21,605 nucleotides of DNA from positions 1 to 21,605 of the IMG/VR virus record IMGVR_UViG_3300032236_000800; one strand, written 5' to 3'. Position 1 is the first letter of the stretch. Every line of letters begins with the position of its first letter. This DNA is from a virus. Below the pieces are notes generated by a model. It was not told the origin of the DNA. It worked only from the letters and a program-made list of their open reading frames with translations, and searched no databases. The position numbers and the translations under genes are program-made. Of this stretch, positions 16,568 to 21,605 are shown in pieces.

Positions 16568-16878
16568 GCTCTGAATTCTTGCATGAAGTACCCCGCCAGC
16601 GGGATCAGTTTGGGCGCGTAGTCTTCCAACAACTCGCGCGGCACCGCGATCAGGGCATTGCTCTCCATGAACGTGCTGACCACATCCACTTCGCGTTTTT
16701 CATGGAAGATGAACGGACGCATGTACGAGCGAAACCTGATTCGGCGCATGTGCAGTTTGCGCTCACTCACGTCGTAGCTGACCCAAATGAATGTCAAACT
16801 GATACCTTTGTGTATCAGTTGCGGGGTGATATTTAAACCTATGCGTACCGATTGGCCTTCTTTGCGGATGTGTATCAT
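16540..16878 (-). CDS. Hypothetical protein after the terminase, 112 aa
   Basis: This 112-aa protein starts MIHIRKEGQSVRIGLNITPQ and has basic stretches (MRRIRFRSYMRPFIFHEKRE) then a more hydrophobic end (LIPLAGYFMQEFRAGVIGRY). I do not recognise a family. Its ATG overlaps the TGA of the terminase as ATGA, so it is translated together with it. Its end carries part of promoter-like element D. A packaging or head-completion role fits the position, without direct evidence. Confidence 0.72.
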   Translation of the reverse strand: MIHIRKEGQSVRIGLNITPQLIHKGISLTFIWVSYDVSERKLHMRRIRFRSYMRPFIFHEKREVDVVSTFMESNALIAVPRELLEDYAPKLIPLAGYFMQEFRAGVIGRYYG

Positions 16879-18314
16879 GCTGCGTATGGGTTGTAGACTT
16901 TGCGTGATGCAATCTCATCTGAGTGGCGGAAATCCCTGTCGGGCAGGGGGTCGAGTTGGAGCCAGCCCGAGTCGCGCAGGATGCGCAACCCTTGGCTCAG
17001 TGCGTCCACGTAGTCATCATGGCCTTTGGCCTCGGGGAACGAGCACACTTGGCGGATGAAGCGTTTGGCCCATGGCGCGATCTCGCCGGGCTGATCTGGG
17101 TCTTCGGGAATGAACACCTTGCCTTTGGCAATCAACGGGGCGACAATGTTCATGCGCTGCACCTTGTCCGCTTTGCCCGGGTTGTACGAACGCACGGGCA
17201 TGCCGCCAGCTTGCAGCTCCTGAATCAACGAGATGCCCGCGCTCTTGTCTTCCAGCAAAATCAGGTCGGCCTTCTTGCCTTTGGCAAAGGTGTTGTCCGC
17301 GCCGTACACCACTTCCTTGTAGTCGTCGCGCACTTTGCGGCGCAGGTCAGGATAGGCAAGGTGCTCGTCCCATGCGTCAAGGATCATCGCGCATGTGCCC
17401 GCGTCCTCACGCTCGAAGATGCCCAACACCACGCAGGCTGTCGGGTCGTTGTGGGTTTTCTCAGACGCCGCTGGGTCATACGACGCGATCACGTACTCCA
17501 ACGTGGGCGTTGGTCGGTTGGCTGGCCACAGCCTGAACCACTTGCGCTTGACGATACCCGCGTTCTCGGGGTCCAGAATCTCGCCGTAAATCTCCTGCTT
17601 GCCAAGGTCGGTGCCCTCGTACTGTTCCAGCTGTTTGAAGAACGTGGCGGACAGGTTGCTGCGGTTGTCGTATGAGCTGGCGCGCGAGACGTACACGTCG
17701 CCGCCCACCTTGCCCTCGTTCAAGTCCGTGATCAGCTCCAAGGGTTTGGGCGTGGTGGTGATGATCGATTGCACCCGCTTGATGCGCGGGTCGCGCAGAC
17801 GGAGCGTGAACTGGATTTGGTCGTATGCGTCGTCGATGTAGTCGAACGCGCACAACTCGTCCGCCCACATGCCATGCCACTGCGTACCCCGGAAGCGCTC
17901 TGGCTCGGAGGCAGGGATGCCCCGGATCATGGAGCCATTCTTCAACGTGAGTTCAAACAGCGACTTATTGTAGTCCTTGATCAGCGACTGAGGTATGATG
18001 TTGAGCAAACCCGAGTCACCCTCGAAACAGGTCGCGCGGATGTCGTTCGCCGTTGGCGCCGTCACCAACCAGCGGGTCTTATCGAACTCCGCCGCGCGCA
18101 GGCCGATCCAGTTGGACGCCGTGTGGGTCTTGCCCGATCCACGCCCGGCCAACAGCAAGAACGTGTCGTACTCGTTGTCCTCGGGTTCTCGTTGGTGGGG
18201 GAGGGCGGTCAGGTGCCAACGCACTTTCCAAAGCGCGAAGTCCAACGCCTCTTTTGGCCATCCTTTGTTTTTGGCCGCAAAGTCGGCTAGAATCTTTTCT
18301 TGTGCTGGTGTCAT
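16875..18314 (-). CDS. terL: Terminase large subunit
   Basis: This 479-aa motor packages phage DNA into the procapsid. Visible motifs: Walker A LLLAGRGSGKT at 53-63, a Walker B type HGMWADEL at 147-154 with catalytic Glu, the coupling-type motif IITTTPKP at 184-191, and RNase H-like nuclease residues ASYDPAASE at 277-285, LLEDKSAG at 353-360 and GHDDYVDAL at 431-439. The length is typical, and no intein interrupts the gene, although an intein-like gene lies right before it and overlaps its ATG as ATGA. The start at 18314 has a weak ribosome site, so translation is likely coupled to that gene. Confidence 0.95.
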   Translation of the reverse strand: MTPAQEKILADFAAKNKGWPKEALDFALWKVRWHLTALPHQREPEDNEYDTFLLLAGRGSGKTHTASNWIGLRAAEFDKTRWLVTAPTANDIRATCFEGDSGLLNIIPQSLIKDYNKSLFELTLKNGSMIRGIPASEPERFRGTQWHGMWADELCAFDYIDDAYDQIQFTLRLRDPRIKRVQSIITTTPKPLELITDLNEGKVGGDVYVSRASSYDNRSNLSATFFKQLEQYEGTDLGKQEIYGEILDPENAGIVKRKWFRLWPANRPTPTLEYVIASYDPAASEKTHNDPTACVVLGIFEREDAGTCAMILDAWDEHLAYPDLRRKVRDDYKEVVYGADNTFAKGKKADLILLEDKSAGISLIQELQAGGMPVRSYNPGKADKVQRMNIVAPLIAKGKVFIPEDPDQPGEIAPWAKRFIRQVCSFPEAKGHDDYVDALSQGLRILRDSGWLQLDPLPDRDFRHSDEIASRKVYNPYAA

Positions 18315-19198
18315 GGGATCAATGTGATAAAGCCCTCGCTCACGAGGATTGCATTTGCTGGGTCTTCAGTCTTCAAGTACACGCACTCGCGCACCGGTGC
18401 TTCCTCCACGCGGCGGATGCGGCGGTACTCCAAGTCCAGTGGTTTGTTTGGTGGCAGCTGATCGTCGATGAGTCTCATGAAGCTCCTGAAGCTGACGCGA
18501 AAATAAAAGCTGTGTTTGTTGTAGACGATGGAACTCCGCATTCCGAAAGACTCCACAAGATTCTGAATCTGTCGGGCCAAGGTCTGGTCCATCACGGCCA
18601 GAGAGAACAGCGTTGTTGTTTTGTTGAAACATTTGGGCTTCTTGCTCAGGATGCCCCTCAGCAACGCCAGCCGTTGCTCAAAGGACGCAAACAAATATTC
18701 TTCAGGGATTCGGTTGGGCACAATCGCATACCGCTCCATCAACTCGCGGCTGATTGCGGTCTGCGCCATGCGGCGCCGCTCCCTCGGTTCCATGATCCAC
18801 TGGCCAAACACATACGGGTCAACTGGCAGCGCGACCTCGCGCGGCCTGATCGGCTGACACACCGGAATGCGGCAGCGGCCAGCTTGCTTGCGCATGATGC
18901 TCTCCGCGTCCTTGGGTGTCACCGTGCCTTTACGGGGCCGGGCCCGGCTGGCGCTCCACATCCGCAGCGCGGTGAACTCCGTGTAAGAGTACGCCGGAAT
19001 CCCCGCGCGCCCATCCACCACCAAGGTCAGCCCATCCTTCATCCACACCTTGAAGCACTTGCGCGGCGTGTACTTCTGAACCAGCGTCACCTTCACCGGA
19101 TAGCCCGACTGGCCGAACAGCTCGTCGCCAACCTGAATCATCCCCGCCGGCAACCACCCTTTGGTGGTGGGCACCGGGATGCGCGCGTCAAACCCCAT
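18311..19198 (-). CDS. Intein-like (Hint/LAGLIDADG) protein, apparently non-splicing
   Basis: The 295-aa protein has the layout of an intein without host protein. Residues 2-31 (FDARIPVPTTKGWLPAGM, then QVGDELFG) match intein block A; about 44-70 match block B; 124-137 (LPVDPYVFGQWIME) and 174-189 (EQRLALLRGILSKKPK) match the two LAGLIDADG helices; 269-295 (VRECVYLKTEDPANAILVSE then GFITLIP) match blocks F and G. Key residues are missing: no Cys/Ser at position 1 (only the start Met), no TxxH in block B, no acidic ends to either LAGLIDADG helix, and no His-Asn at the end. Yet the frame is open and tightly packed in the operon. It is inferred to be a domesticated DNA- or terminase-binding protein. 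Confidence 0.8.
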   Translation of the reverse strand: MGFDARIPVPTTKGWLPAGMIQVGDELFGQSGYPVKVTLVQKYTPRKCFKVWMKDGLTLVVDGRAGIPAYSYTEFTALRMWSASRARPRKGTVTPKDAESIMRKQAGRCRIPVCQPIRPREVALPVDPYVFGQWIMEPRERRRMAQTAISRELMERYAIVPNRIPEEYLFASFEQRLALLRGILSKKPKCFNKTTTLFSLAVMDQTLARQIQNLVESFGMRSSIVYNKHSFYFRVSFRSFMRLIDDQLPPNKPLDLEYRRIRRVEEAPVRECVYLKTEDPANAILVSEGFITLIP

Positions 19199-19451
19199 GG
19201 CGTTTTAAAGCAATGCCTCGGTAGATGTTTGTCAGCTTGCCGTCAATCCGGATTCTGTCGGGAATCATTTGAATTCCTTTGAACGCTTTGAGGAATCTGT
19301 GCTTAAACGACATGGGGGAAATTACTGGAACACTATTGCCAATGCACCAAGATTCCCAAAGAACTCTGGCTTCCTCTTTGGTCACATGACCAAAGAGAGA
19401 CATATCAAAATGAGTAGAGATGAAATCGTCCATCAAGTCGTCGAGGTTCAT
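19188..19451 (-). CDS. Small winged-helix-like protein, terminase small subunit candidate, 87 aa
   Basis: This 87-aa protein (DDFISTHFDMSLFGHVTKEE, WESWCIGNSVPVISPMSFKH, ending YRGIALKRHGV) resembles the C-terminal DNA-binding domain of phage primase-helicases: a helix, WxxWC, a PxSxxxF helix, then RxxG...YRGI. Here it stands alone. It overlaps the 129-aa gene as ATGA and the intein-like gene by 11 bases. No other terminase small subunit is visible, and a small DNA-binding protein directly before the large subunit would fit that job. The alternative is a remnant or regulatory piece derived from a primase. Confidence 0.65.
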   Translation of the reverse strand: MNLDDLMDDFISTHFDMSLFGHVTKEEARVLWESWCIGNSVPVISPMSFKHRFLKAFKGIQMIPDRIRIDGKLTNIYRGIALKRHGV

Positions 19452-19837
19452 GCCTTGTCCTCAAAATCGCTGGTGTAAGGGAGCAAGATGGGGATCAACT
19501 TGGGATGCGCCTTCAACGCAACTCTCAGCTGATCTTGCGTCACGTCTTTGCGGCGCATCTCCCGATAGGCTTTACGGCAAACCTCACGTGCGGCATTGTT
19601 CTCAAGCAGGCTCAGGGTGCCCCGAGGCAACCTATCAGAAATCCGGTCGTACTTGCTCATGCGCAGTTTGCTGTCCGCCTTGCGGACATTTTCAAGTGCG
19701 TCAGGCGTTAACCAGATTTCCACATAGGTCCCGTCGGCCTTCAGACGGGCAGTGTACTTGTAAAACAAACGACCGTCTTCGCGCACTTCACCTCGCTTGA
19801 ATATCTGGCCGGTTGCTGGATTGATTCTCTTCGTCAC
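19448..19837 (-). CDS. Hypothetical protein at the start of the late series, 129 aa
   Basis: This 129-aa basic protein starts with GTG (MTKRINPATGQIFKRGEVRE) and includes DGRLFYKYTARLKADGTYVE and LPRGTLSLLENNAAREVC. The opening pattern, INPxTGxxFKRGxVREDGxxF, is one I have seen in unnamed phage proteins, some linked with HNH-type genes; I assign no function. AAGG lies about seven bases before the GTG. Element E is 23 bases upstream. It overlaps the next gene as ATGA, so it may belong to the packaging module. Confidence 0.7.
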   Translation of the reverse strand: MTKRINPATGQIFKRGEVREDGRLFYKYTARLKADGTYVEIWLTPDALENVRKADSKLRMSKYDRISDRLPRGTLSLLENNAAREVCRKAYREMRRKDVTQDQLRVALKAHPKLIPILLPYTSDFEDKA

Positions 19838-19860
19838 GCTAAACCTTTATTTCGTGGACT

Positions 19861-19899
19861 CCTACAACTAATAACGCACATGATCCCGGAAATACGCCC
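19861..19899 (-). promoter_or_regulatory. Promoter-like element E, first copy of the 39-bp family
   Basis: The minus strand begins GGGCGTATTTCCGGG and ends GTGCGTTATTAGTTGTAGG. The spacing is identical to copies A, B and D, and T22, G23, G25, T26, T29, T30, T34, A37 and G39 are shared by all five. It lies just before the 129-aa gene and thus heads the whole minus-strand series. Confidence 0.6.
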
Positions 19900-19918
19900 T
19901 ATTTTCGTGGAGGTTTGC

Positions 19919-19945
19919 GTATCCCGACAAAAAATGTTCAGGGTA
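19919..19945. repeat. Dyad 1 of the TATCC-GACA family
   Basis: TATCCCGACA (19920-19929) faces TGTTCAGGGTA (19935-19945) with five A between: an imperfect inverted repeat. Confidence 0.5.
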
Positions 19946-19969
19946 GCCCCGAAATAAGCTGATTTTTTC

Positions 19970-20003
19970 TTTGTATCCGACACAGTTATTGTAGGGATAC
20001 AAA
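19970..20003. repeat. Dyad 2 of the TATCC-GACA family
   Basis: TTTGTATCC (19970-19978) and GGATACAAA (19995-20003) are perfect nine-base arms with 16 bases between, which include GACA and TTGT. It is the strongest hairpin in the group. Confidence 0.6.
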
Positions 20004-20029
20004 TGGGGTGCCAGCCCTTATTCCATGCG

Positions 20030-20056
20030 GTATCCTGACAATAACTGTCGGGGTAT
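20030..20056. repeat. Dyad 3 of the TATCC-GACA family
   Basis: GTATCCTGACA, five bases, then TGTCGGGGTAT. The arms match at eight of ten central positions. The right arm recurs exactly at 20063-20073. Confidence 0.55.
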
Positions 20057-20062
20057 TCAAGT

Positions 20063-20073
20063 TGTCGGGGTAT
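20063..20073. repeat. Half-site TGTCGGGGTAT
   Basis: Exact second copy of the right arm of dyad 3, 17 bases further on and directly beside the AT-rich core. A related half-site, GTCGGGATACC, is at 20158-20168. Confidence 0.5.
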
Positions 20074-20123
20074 ATTTATCTTTTTTTTTTTTTTTTTTTT
20101 TTTAAATAAATAAAATAAATATA
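20071..20123. repeat. T23 tract inside an AT-rich inverted repeat
   Basis: TATATTTAT (20071-20079) and ATAAATATA (20115-20123) are perfect nine-base complements enclosing 23 consecutive T (20081-20103) and AAATAAATAAA. Such DNA melts easily, as needed at an origin. The exact T count may be affected by sequencing. Confidence 0.55.
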
Positions 20124-20208
20124 GAGTTAAAATGCTTGAACATCCGATACTGTTTTCGTCGGGATACCATTGATTTCACCCACTGGAAGAAGGGGGACCC
20201 ATGGCGCA

Positions 20209-20221
20209 GATTAACTTTAGT
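20209..20221 (+). repeat. Direct repeat GATTAACTTTAGT, copy 1
   Basis: Exact 13-mer repeated at 20327-20339, each preceded by a CGC; the two copies bracket the palindrome at 20247-20272 and the hairpin at 20292-20310. Confidence 0.55.
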
Positions 20222-20246
20222 TTTAATTAAAGAAAAGCGTCATAAC

Positions 20247-20272
20247 GTCGGTACTTGTTAACAAATGCCGAC
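20247..20272. repeat. 26-bp palindrome, likely protein-binding site
   Basis: GTCGG, three bases, TTGTTAACAA, three bases, CCGAC. The centre is a perfect ten-base palindrome and the outer pentamers are perfect complements at equal distance, as for a site bound by a protein dimer. CATAAC occurs just left of it and again across its right edge (20272-20277). Confidence 0.6.
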
Positions 20273-20291
20273 ATAACATCAAACCGGTTCG

Positions 20292-20310
20292 CTAACATGG
20301 CCGATGTTAG
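20292..20310. repeat. Short perfect hairpin
   Basis: CTAACAT (20292-20298), loop GGCCG, ATGTTAG (20304-20310). Confidence 0.5.
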
Positions 20311-20326
20311 AACAGCCAGACACCGC

Positions 20327-20339
20327 GATTAACTTTAGT
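20327..20339 (+). repeat. Direct repeat GATTAACTTTAGT, copy 2
   Basis: Exact second copy of the 13-mer at 20209-20221, 118 bases downstream. Confidence 0.55.
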
Positions 20340-20481
20340 AGTACATTGTCATCCTGACGACATTTTTGTAAAAATTTTGGGGGGTCGGGTTTTGTGGTAA
20401 ACGGGCGAGTTGACGAACTTGCTTAGGTAGTGGGCCCCCCGGCCACCAGACCCCTGGAATCCTTTCTGGGGTGTATGCCTC

Positions 20482-20500
20482 AAAAAAGAGGGCCACCCTC
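20482..20500 (-). terminator. Possible rho-independent terminator, minus strand
   Basis: On the minus strand GAGGG, loop TGG, CCCTC is followed by six T. The stem is short but all but one pair is GC. No clear gene lies upstream on this strand, so it could stop transcripts starting in the tandem-repeat region from reaching the late genes. The call is tentative. Confidence 0.35.
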
Positions 20501-20531
20501 GAAGCAATCTGGCACGGAATTTGCTTGCCAT

Positions 20532-20717
20532 GCAAGAATCGTGCCAACTTAGCAACACGCCACATCAGGCACGGATCATGCTAGCAAGCAAGAATCGTGC
20601 CAACTTAGCAACACGCCACATCAGGCACGGATCATGCGAGCAAGCAAGAAGCATGCCAGTTTGGCCACGCTGCCACGTTGGCACATTAGTTGCTAGGGCA
20701 AGAAGCATGCCTAGCAA
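20532..20717. repeat. Tandem repeat array, 56-bp period
   Basis: A perfect 50-bp repeat occurs at 20532-20581 and 20588-20637, beginning GCAAGAATCGTGCC. Two degenerate units begin GCAAGAAGCATGCC at 20644 and 20698, so unit starts are 56, 56 and 54 bases apart. Each unit has facing GGCACGGAT and ATCGTGCC arms that could form a hairpin, separated by an identical 22-base spacer. The last unit contains TTGCTAGG/CCTAGCAA, perfect eight-base arms (20690-20697 with 20710-20717). This resembles iterons or an RNA with repeated stem-loops. Confidence 0.8.
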
Positions 20718-20728
20718 GTTGGCACACA

Positions 20729-20743
20729 TGCATTATAGTGCAT
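20729..20743. repeat. Near-palindromic site TGCATTATAGTGCAT, copy 1
   Basis: Exact 15-mer also at 20801-20815. TGCA arms flank TATA, one mismatch from a perfect palindrome. The minus strand reads TATAAT, but no -35 hexamer is at the right distance. Confidence 0.5.
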
Positions 20744-20800
20744 ACGATTGTCGCGGGCGTGAGGACAAACTGACAATTTGGCGCCAACTTACCACAATGC

Positions 20801-20815
20801 TGCATTATAGTGCAT
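20801..20815. repeat. Near-palindromic site TGCATTATAGTGCAT, copy 2
   Basis: Exact second copy of the 15-mer, 72 bases from the first and about 80-95 bases before the first plus-strand gene, where an operator would be expected. Confidence 0.5.
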
Positions 20816-20848
20816 GTTATTTGCTTTGCTATCGAGCAGGCGTGAAAG

Positions 20849-20865
20849 TACCCCCAATTGACCAT
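20849..20865 (+). promoter_or_regulatory. Shared 17-bp leader sequence, copy 1
   Basis: TACCCCCAATTGACCAT is exactly repeated at 21435-21451, also just before a plus-strand gene. It contains TTGACC, like a -35 box; a TAAACA lies 17 bases on, but a start there would leave almost no leader before the ATG at 20897. Confidence 0.5.
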
Positions 20866-20896
20866 AGTGATGTCAGCAACTAAACAAGGTAACAAC

Positions 20897-21091
20897 ATGG
20901 CAACAAAGTCAACGGAGCATGAAATGAAAACCTACCGAGTCACATTGGTTTACACCACATACGTTCACTATGAGGTGCAAGCAGACAGCGAAGACCAAGC
21001 CACGGATATGGCGTGGTCAAAAATAGAGCACAACCCGCCTGACCTGACATATGGCGATTGGGAAACAGTCGATGTGGAGTTCCTACCATGA
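20897..21091 (+). CDS. Small plus-strand protein, 64 aa
   Basis: This protein contains MKTYRVTLVYTTYVHYEVQA, DSEDQATDMAWSK and a C-terminal DWETVDVEFLP. The Y-V-beta-strand then DSEDQA-helix layout is common in small phage proteins with an alternating strand/helix fold of unknown function. Two starts are possible: the ATG at 20897 with AAGG about seven bases upstream, or the ATG at 20924 with GGAG six bases upstream, where the recognisable fold begins. Its stop overlaps the next ATG as ATGA. Confidence 0.75.
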   Translation: MATKSTEHEMKTYRVTLVYTTYVHYEVQADSEDQATDMAWSKIEHNPPDLTYGDWETVDVEFLP

Positions 21092-21411
21092 AATATCAAA
21101 TCAACATCGGATTGAATGTGCCAAACCACCAGGTTGACATACAAACCCAACTCAATAAAACGCTGGACTTGCTCACTGACGCGTTCAGGGTGCATCGTGT
21201 TGGTCTGGCACAATCAAGCACCGAGCCCACACTACTGGCTGAATTCAGCGCTGACCCGCGCCGTGTGTATGAGGCGCTGATACAAATCAGCGACAAGCTA
21301 GGTCAGGATTGTGTCGCGGTGTACAACCCACAACGCCAACAAGGCGCATTGTTGGGCAGCAAGGCAGCAGAATGGGGCGCGTTCAATATCGCCAACTTCT
21401 TGTCACTGTAA
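21088..21411 (+). CDS. Hypothetical plus-strand protein, 107 aa
   Basis: This 107-aa protein starts MKYQINIGLNVPNHQVDIQT and includes LTDAFRVHRVGLAQSSTEPT, EFSADPRRVYEALIQISDKL and a C-terminal GAFNIANFLSL. The strand/helix alternation suggests a small globular fold. I do not recognise a family. GGAG lies eight bases upstream, within the end of the previous gene, and the start overlaps its stop as ATGA, so the pair is an operon. Confidence 0.75.
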   Translation: MKYQINIGLNVPNHQVDIQTQLNKTLDLLTDAFRVHRVGLAQSSTEPTLLAEFSADPRRVYEALIQISDKLGQDCVAVYNPQRQQGALLGSKAAEWGAFNIANFLSL

Positions 21412-21422
21412 CTTTCTTATTA

Positions 21423-21453
21423 CAATGGTCAATCTACCCCCAATTGACCATTG
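21423..21453. repeat. Perfect 11-bp inverted repeat
   Basis: CAATGGTCAAT (21423-21433) and ATTGACCATTG (21443-21453) are perfect complements with nine bases between. The right part overlaps copy 2 of the shared 17-mer. No T-run follows, so an operator or attenuator is more likely than a terminator. Copy 1 at 20849 lacks the left arm. Confidence 0.65.
21435..21451 (+). promoter_or_regulatory. Shared 17-bp leader sequence, copy 2
   Basis: Exact copy of TACCCCCAATTGACCAT, 34 bases before the ATG of the last gene. See the copy at 20849-20865. Confidence 0.5.
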
Positions 21454-21485
21454 GTGTAAGGCAGTTAACAACCAAAGGACACACC

Positions 21486-21605
21486 ATGTACAAACTATCG
21501 AGCCGCAAATTGCTAAACGATCAGTATTTTCACACAAGAGTCGAAGCCGAAACACGGGCGCGACACTTGGGATTGAAACGGTTCAGCATCAAACCAGTTC
21601 ACTAA
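21486..21605 (+). CDS. Small basic plus-strand protein, 39 aa
   Basis: This 39-aa protein begins MYKLSSRKLLNDQYFHTRVE and ends KRFSIKPVH; its TAA is the last three bases of the window. AAAGGA lies about six bases upstream of the ATG. It is basic and probably a helix with flanking strands; I do not recognise it. With the two genes before it, it belongs to a set of very small plus-strand genes, as seen in early or replication regions of phages. Confidence 0.6.
   Translation: MYKLSSRKLLNDQYFHTRVEAETRARHLGLKRFSIKPVH

Larger units (their letters stand above)
19900..20896. other. Noncoding control region between minus- and plus-strand genes
   Basis: This stretch of about 1 kb has no convincing gene. 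It holds dyads with TATCC/GGATA arms (19919-20073), a T23 tract in AT-rich DNA (20071-20123), two copies of GATTAACTTTAGT, a 26-bp palindrome (20247-20272), a short hairpin (20292-20310), a GC-rich stretch with terminator-like hairpins (20400-20500), a 56-bp tandem array (20532-20717) and two TGCATTATAGTGCAT sites. Density of inverted repeats, an AT-rich core and the change of gene direction fit a replication origin or main control region. Which of these is right cannot be told from the sequence. Confidence 0.6.

Noticed and set aside
16875-18314. Active intein inserted in the terminase
   Set aside because: Walker and nuclease motifs are uninterrupted at usual spacing and the length is normal; the intein-like sequence is a separate upstream gene with its own start and stop.
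20335-20565. 76-codon minus-strand frame
   Set aside because: No ribosome site, start within the tandem repeat, includes a terminator-like hairpin with six T, and no recognised fold. It could still be a small gene, but support is too weak to list it.
20532-20717. CRISPR array
   Set aside because: The spacers between the repeated hairpins are identical, unit count is low, units degenerate along the array, and no cas gene is present.
19900-20896. tRNA gene or integrase attachment site in the noncoding region
   Set aside because: No cloverleaf with a GTTCRA-type T-loop and no integrase gene were found by eye.

Overview
The window looks like the virion-assembly half of a tailed-phage genome, probably a P22-like podovirus. 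It is an uncultured-type phage of a Gram-negative host: the lysis cassette has an inner-membrane spanin with an embedded outer-membrane spanin lipoprotein, which only makes sense for a double-membrane cell. Base composition is moderately GC-rich. I see no host genes, tRNAs, integrase or insertion sequence. The host is not identifiable from the sequence; an aquatic proteobacterium is only a guess.

From about 19.9 kb down to base 1 every gene lies on the minus strand in one nearly gap-free series, with many ATGA or TAATG stop/start overlaps. Read in the direction of transcription: two small proteins (129 aa; 87 aa winged-helix-like), an intein-like protein (295 aa), terminase large subunit, a 112-aa protein, two long virion-associated candidates (381 and 397 aa), a 933-aa portal with a long coiled-coil tail, two small proteins, a GroES-like co-chaperonin, scaffold, a 186-aa protein, a 197-aa head protein, the major capsid protein, a rho-independent terminator, three small structural proteins, a 1281-aa collagen-like tail fibre, a lysis cassette (membrane/coiled-coil protein, holin-like, Rz with embedded Rz1, GH108 lysozyme), two short basic proteins and the start of one more gene cut off by the left edge.

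Five 39-40 bp elements with the same layout (GGGCG, 15 variable bases, then RTGNGTNNTTANNTATAGG) lie on the minus strand at 19.88, 16.55, 11.07, 7.16 and 0.60 kb, each just before a gene block. One directly follows the capsid terminator. I read them as this phage's own late promoters, dividing the series into five transcription units.

Bases 19838-20896 are noncoding. They hold several dyads built on TATCCYGACA/TGTCGGGGTA, a run of 23 T inside an AT-rich inverted repeat, a 26-bp palindrome, and a 56-bp tandem repeat array. This is the switch point between minus-strand late genes and plus-strand genes, and a candidate control region or replication origin. To its right are three very small plus-strand genes, two of which share a 17-bp leader sequence.

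The most unusual gene is the 295-aa intein-like protein directly upstream of, and overlapping, the terminase. It keeps the layout of a Hint/LAGLIDADG intein but seems to have lost the splicing nucleophile, block-B histidine, terminal asparagine and endonuclease acidic residues, while the frame stays open. That pattern suggests a domesticated, non-splicing intein used in DNA packaging.
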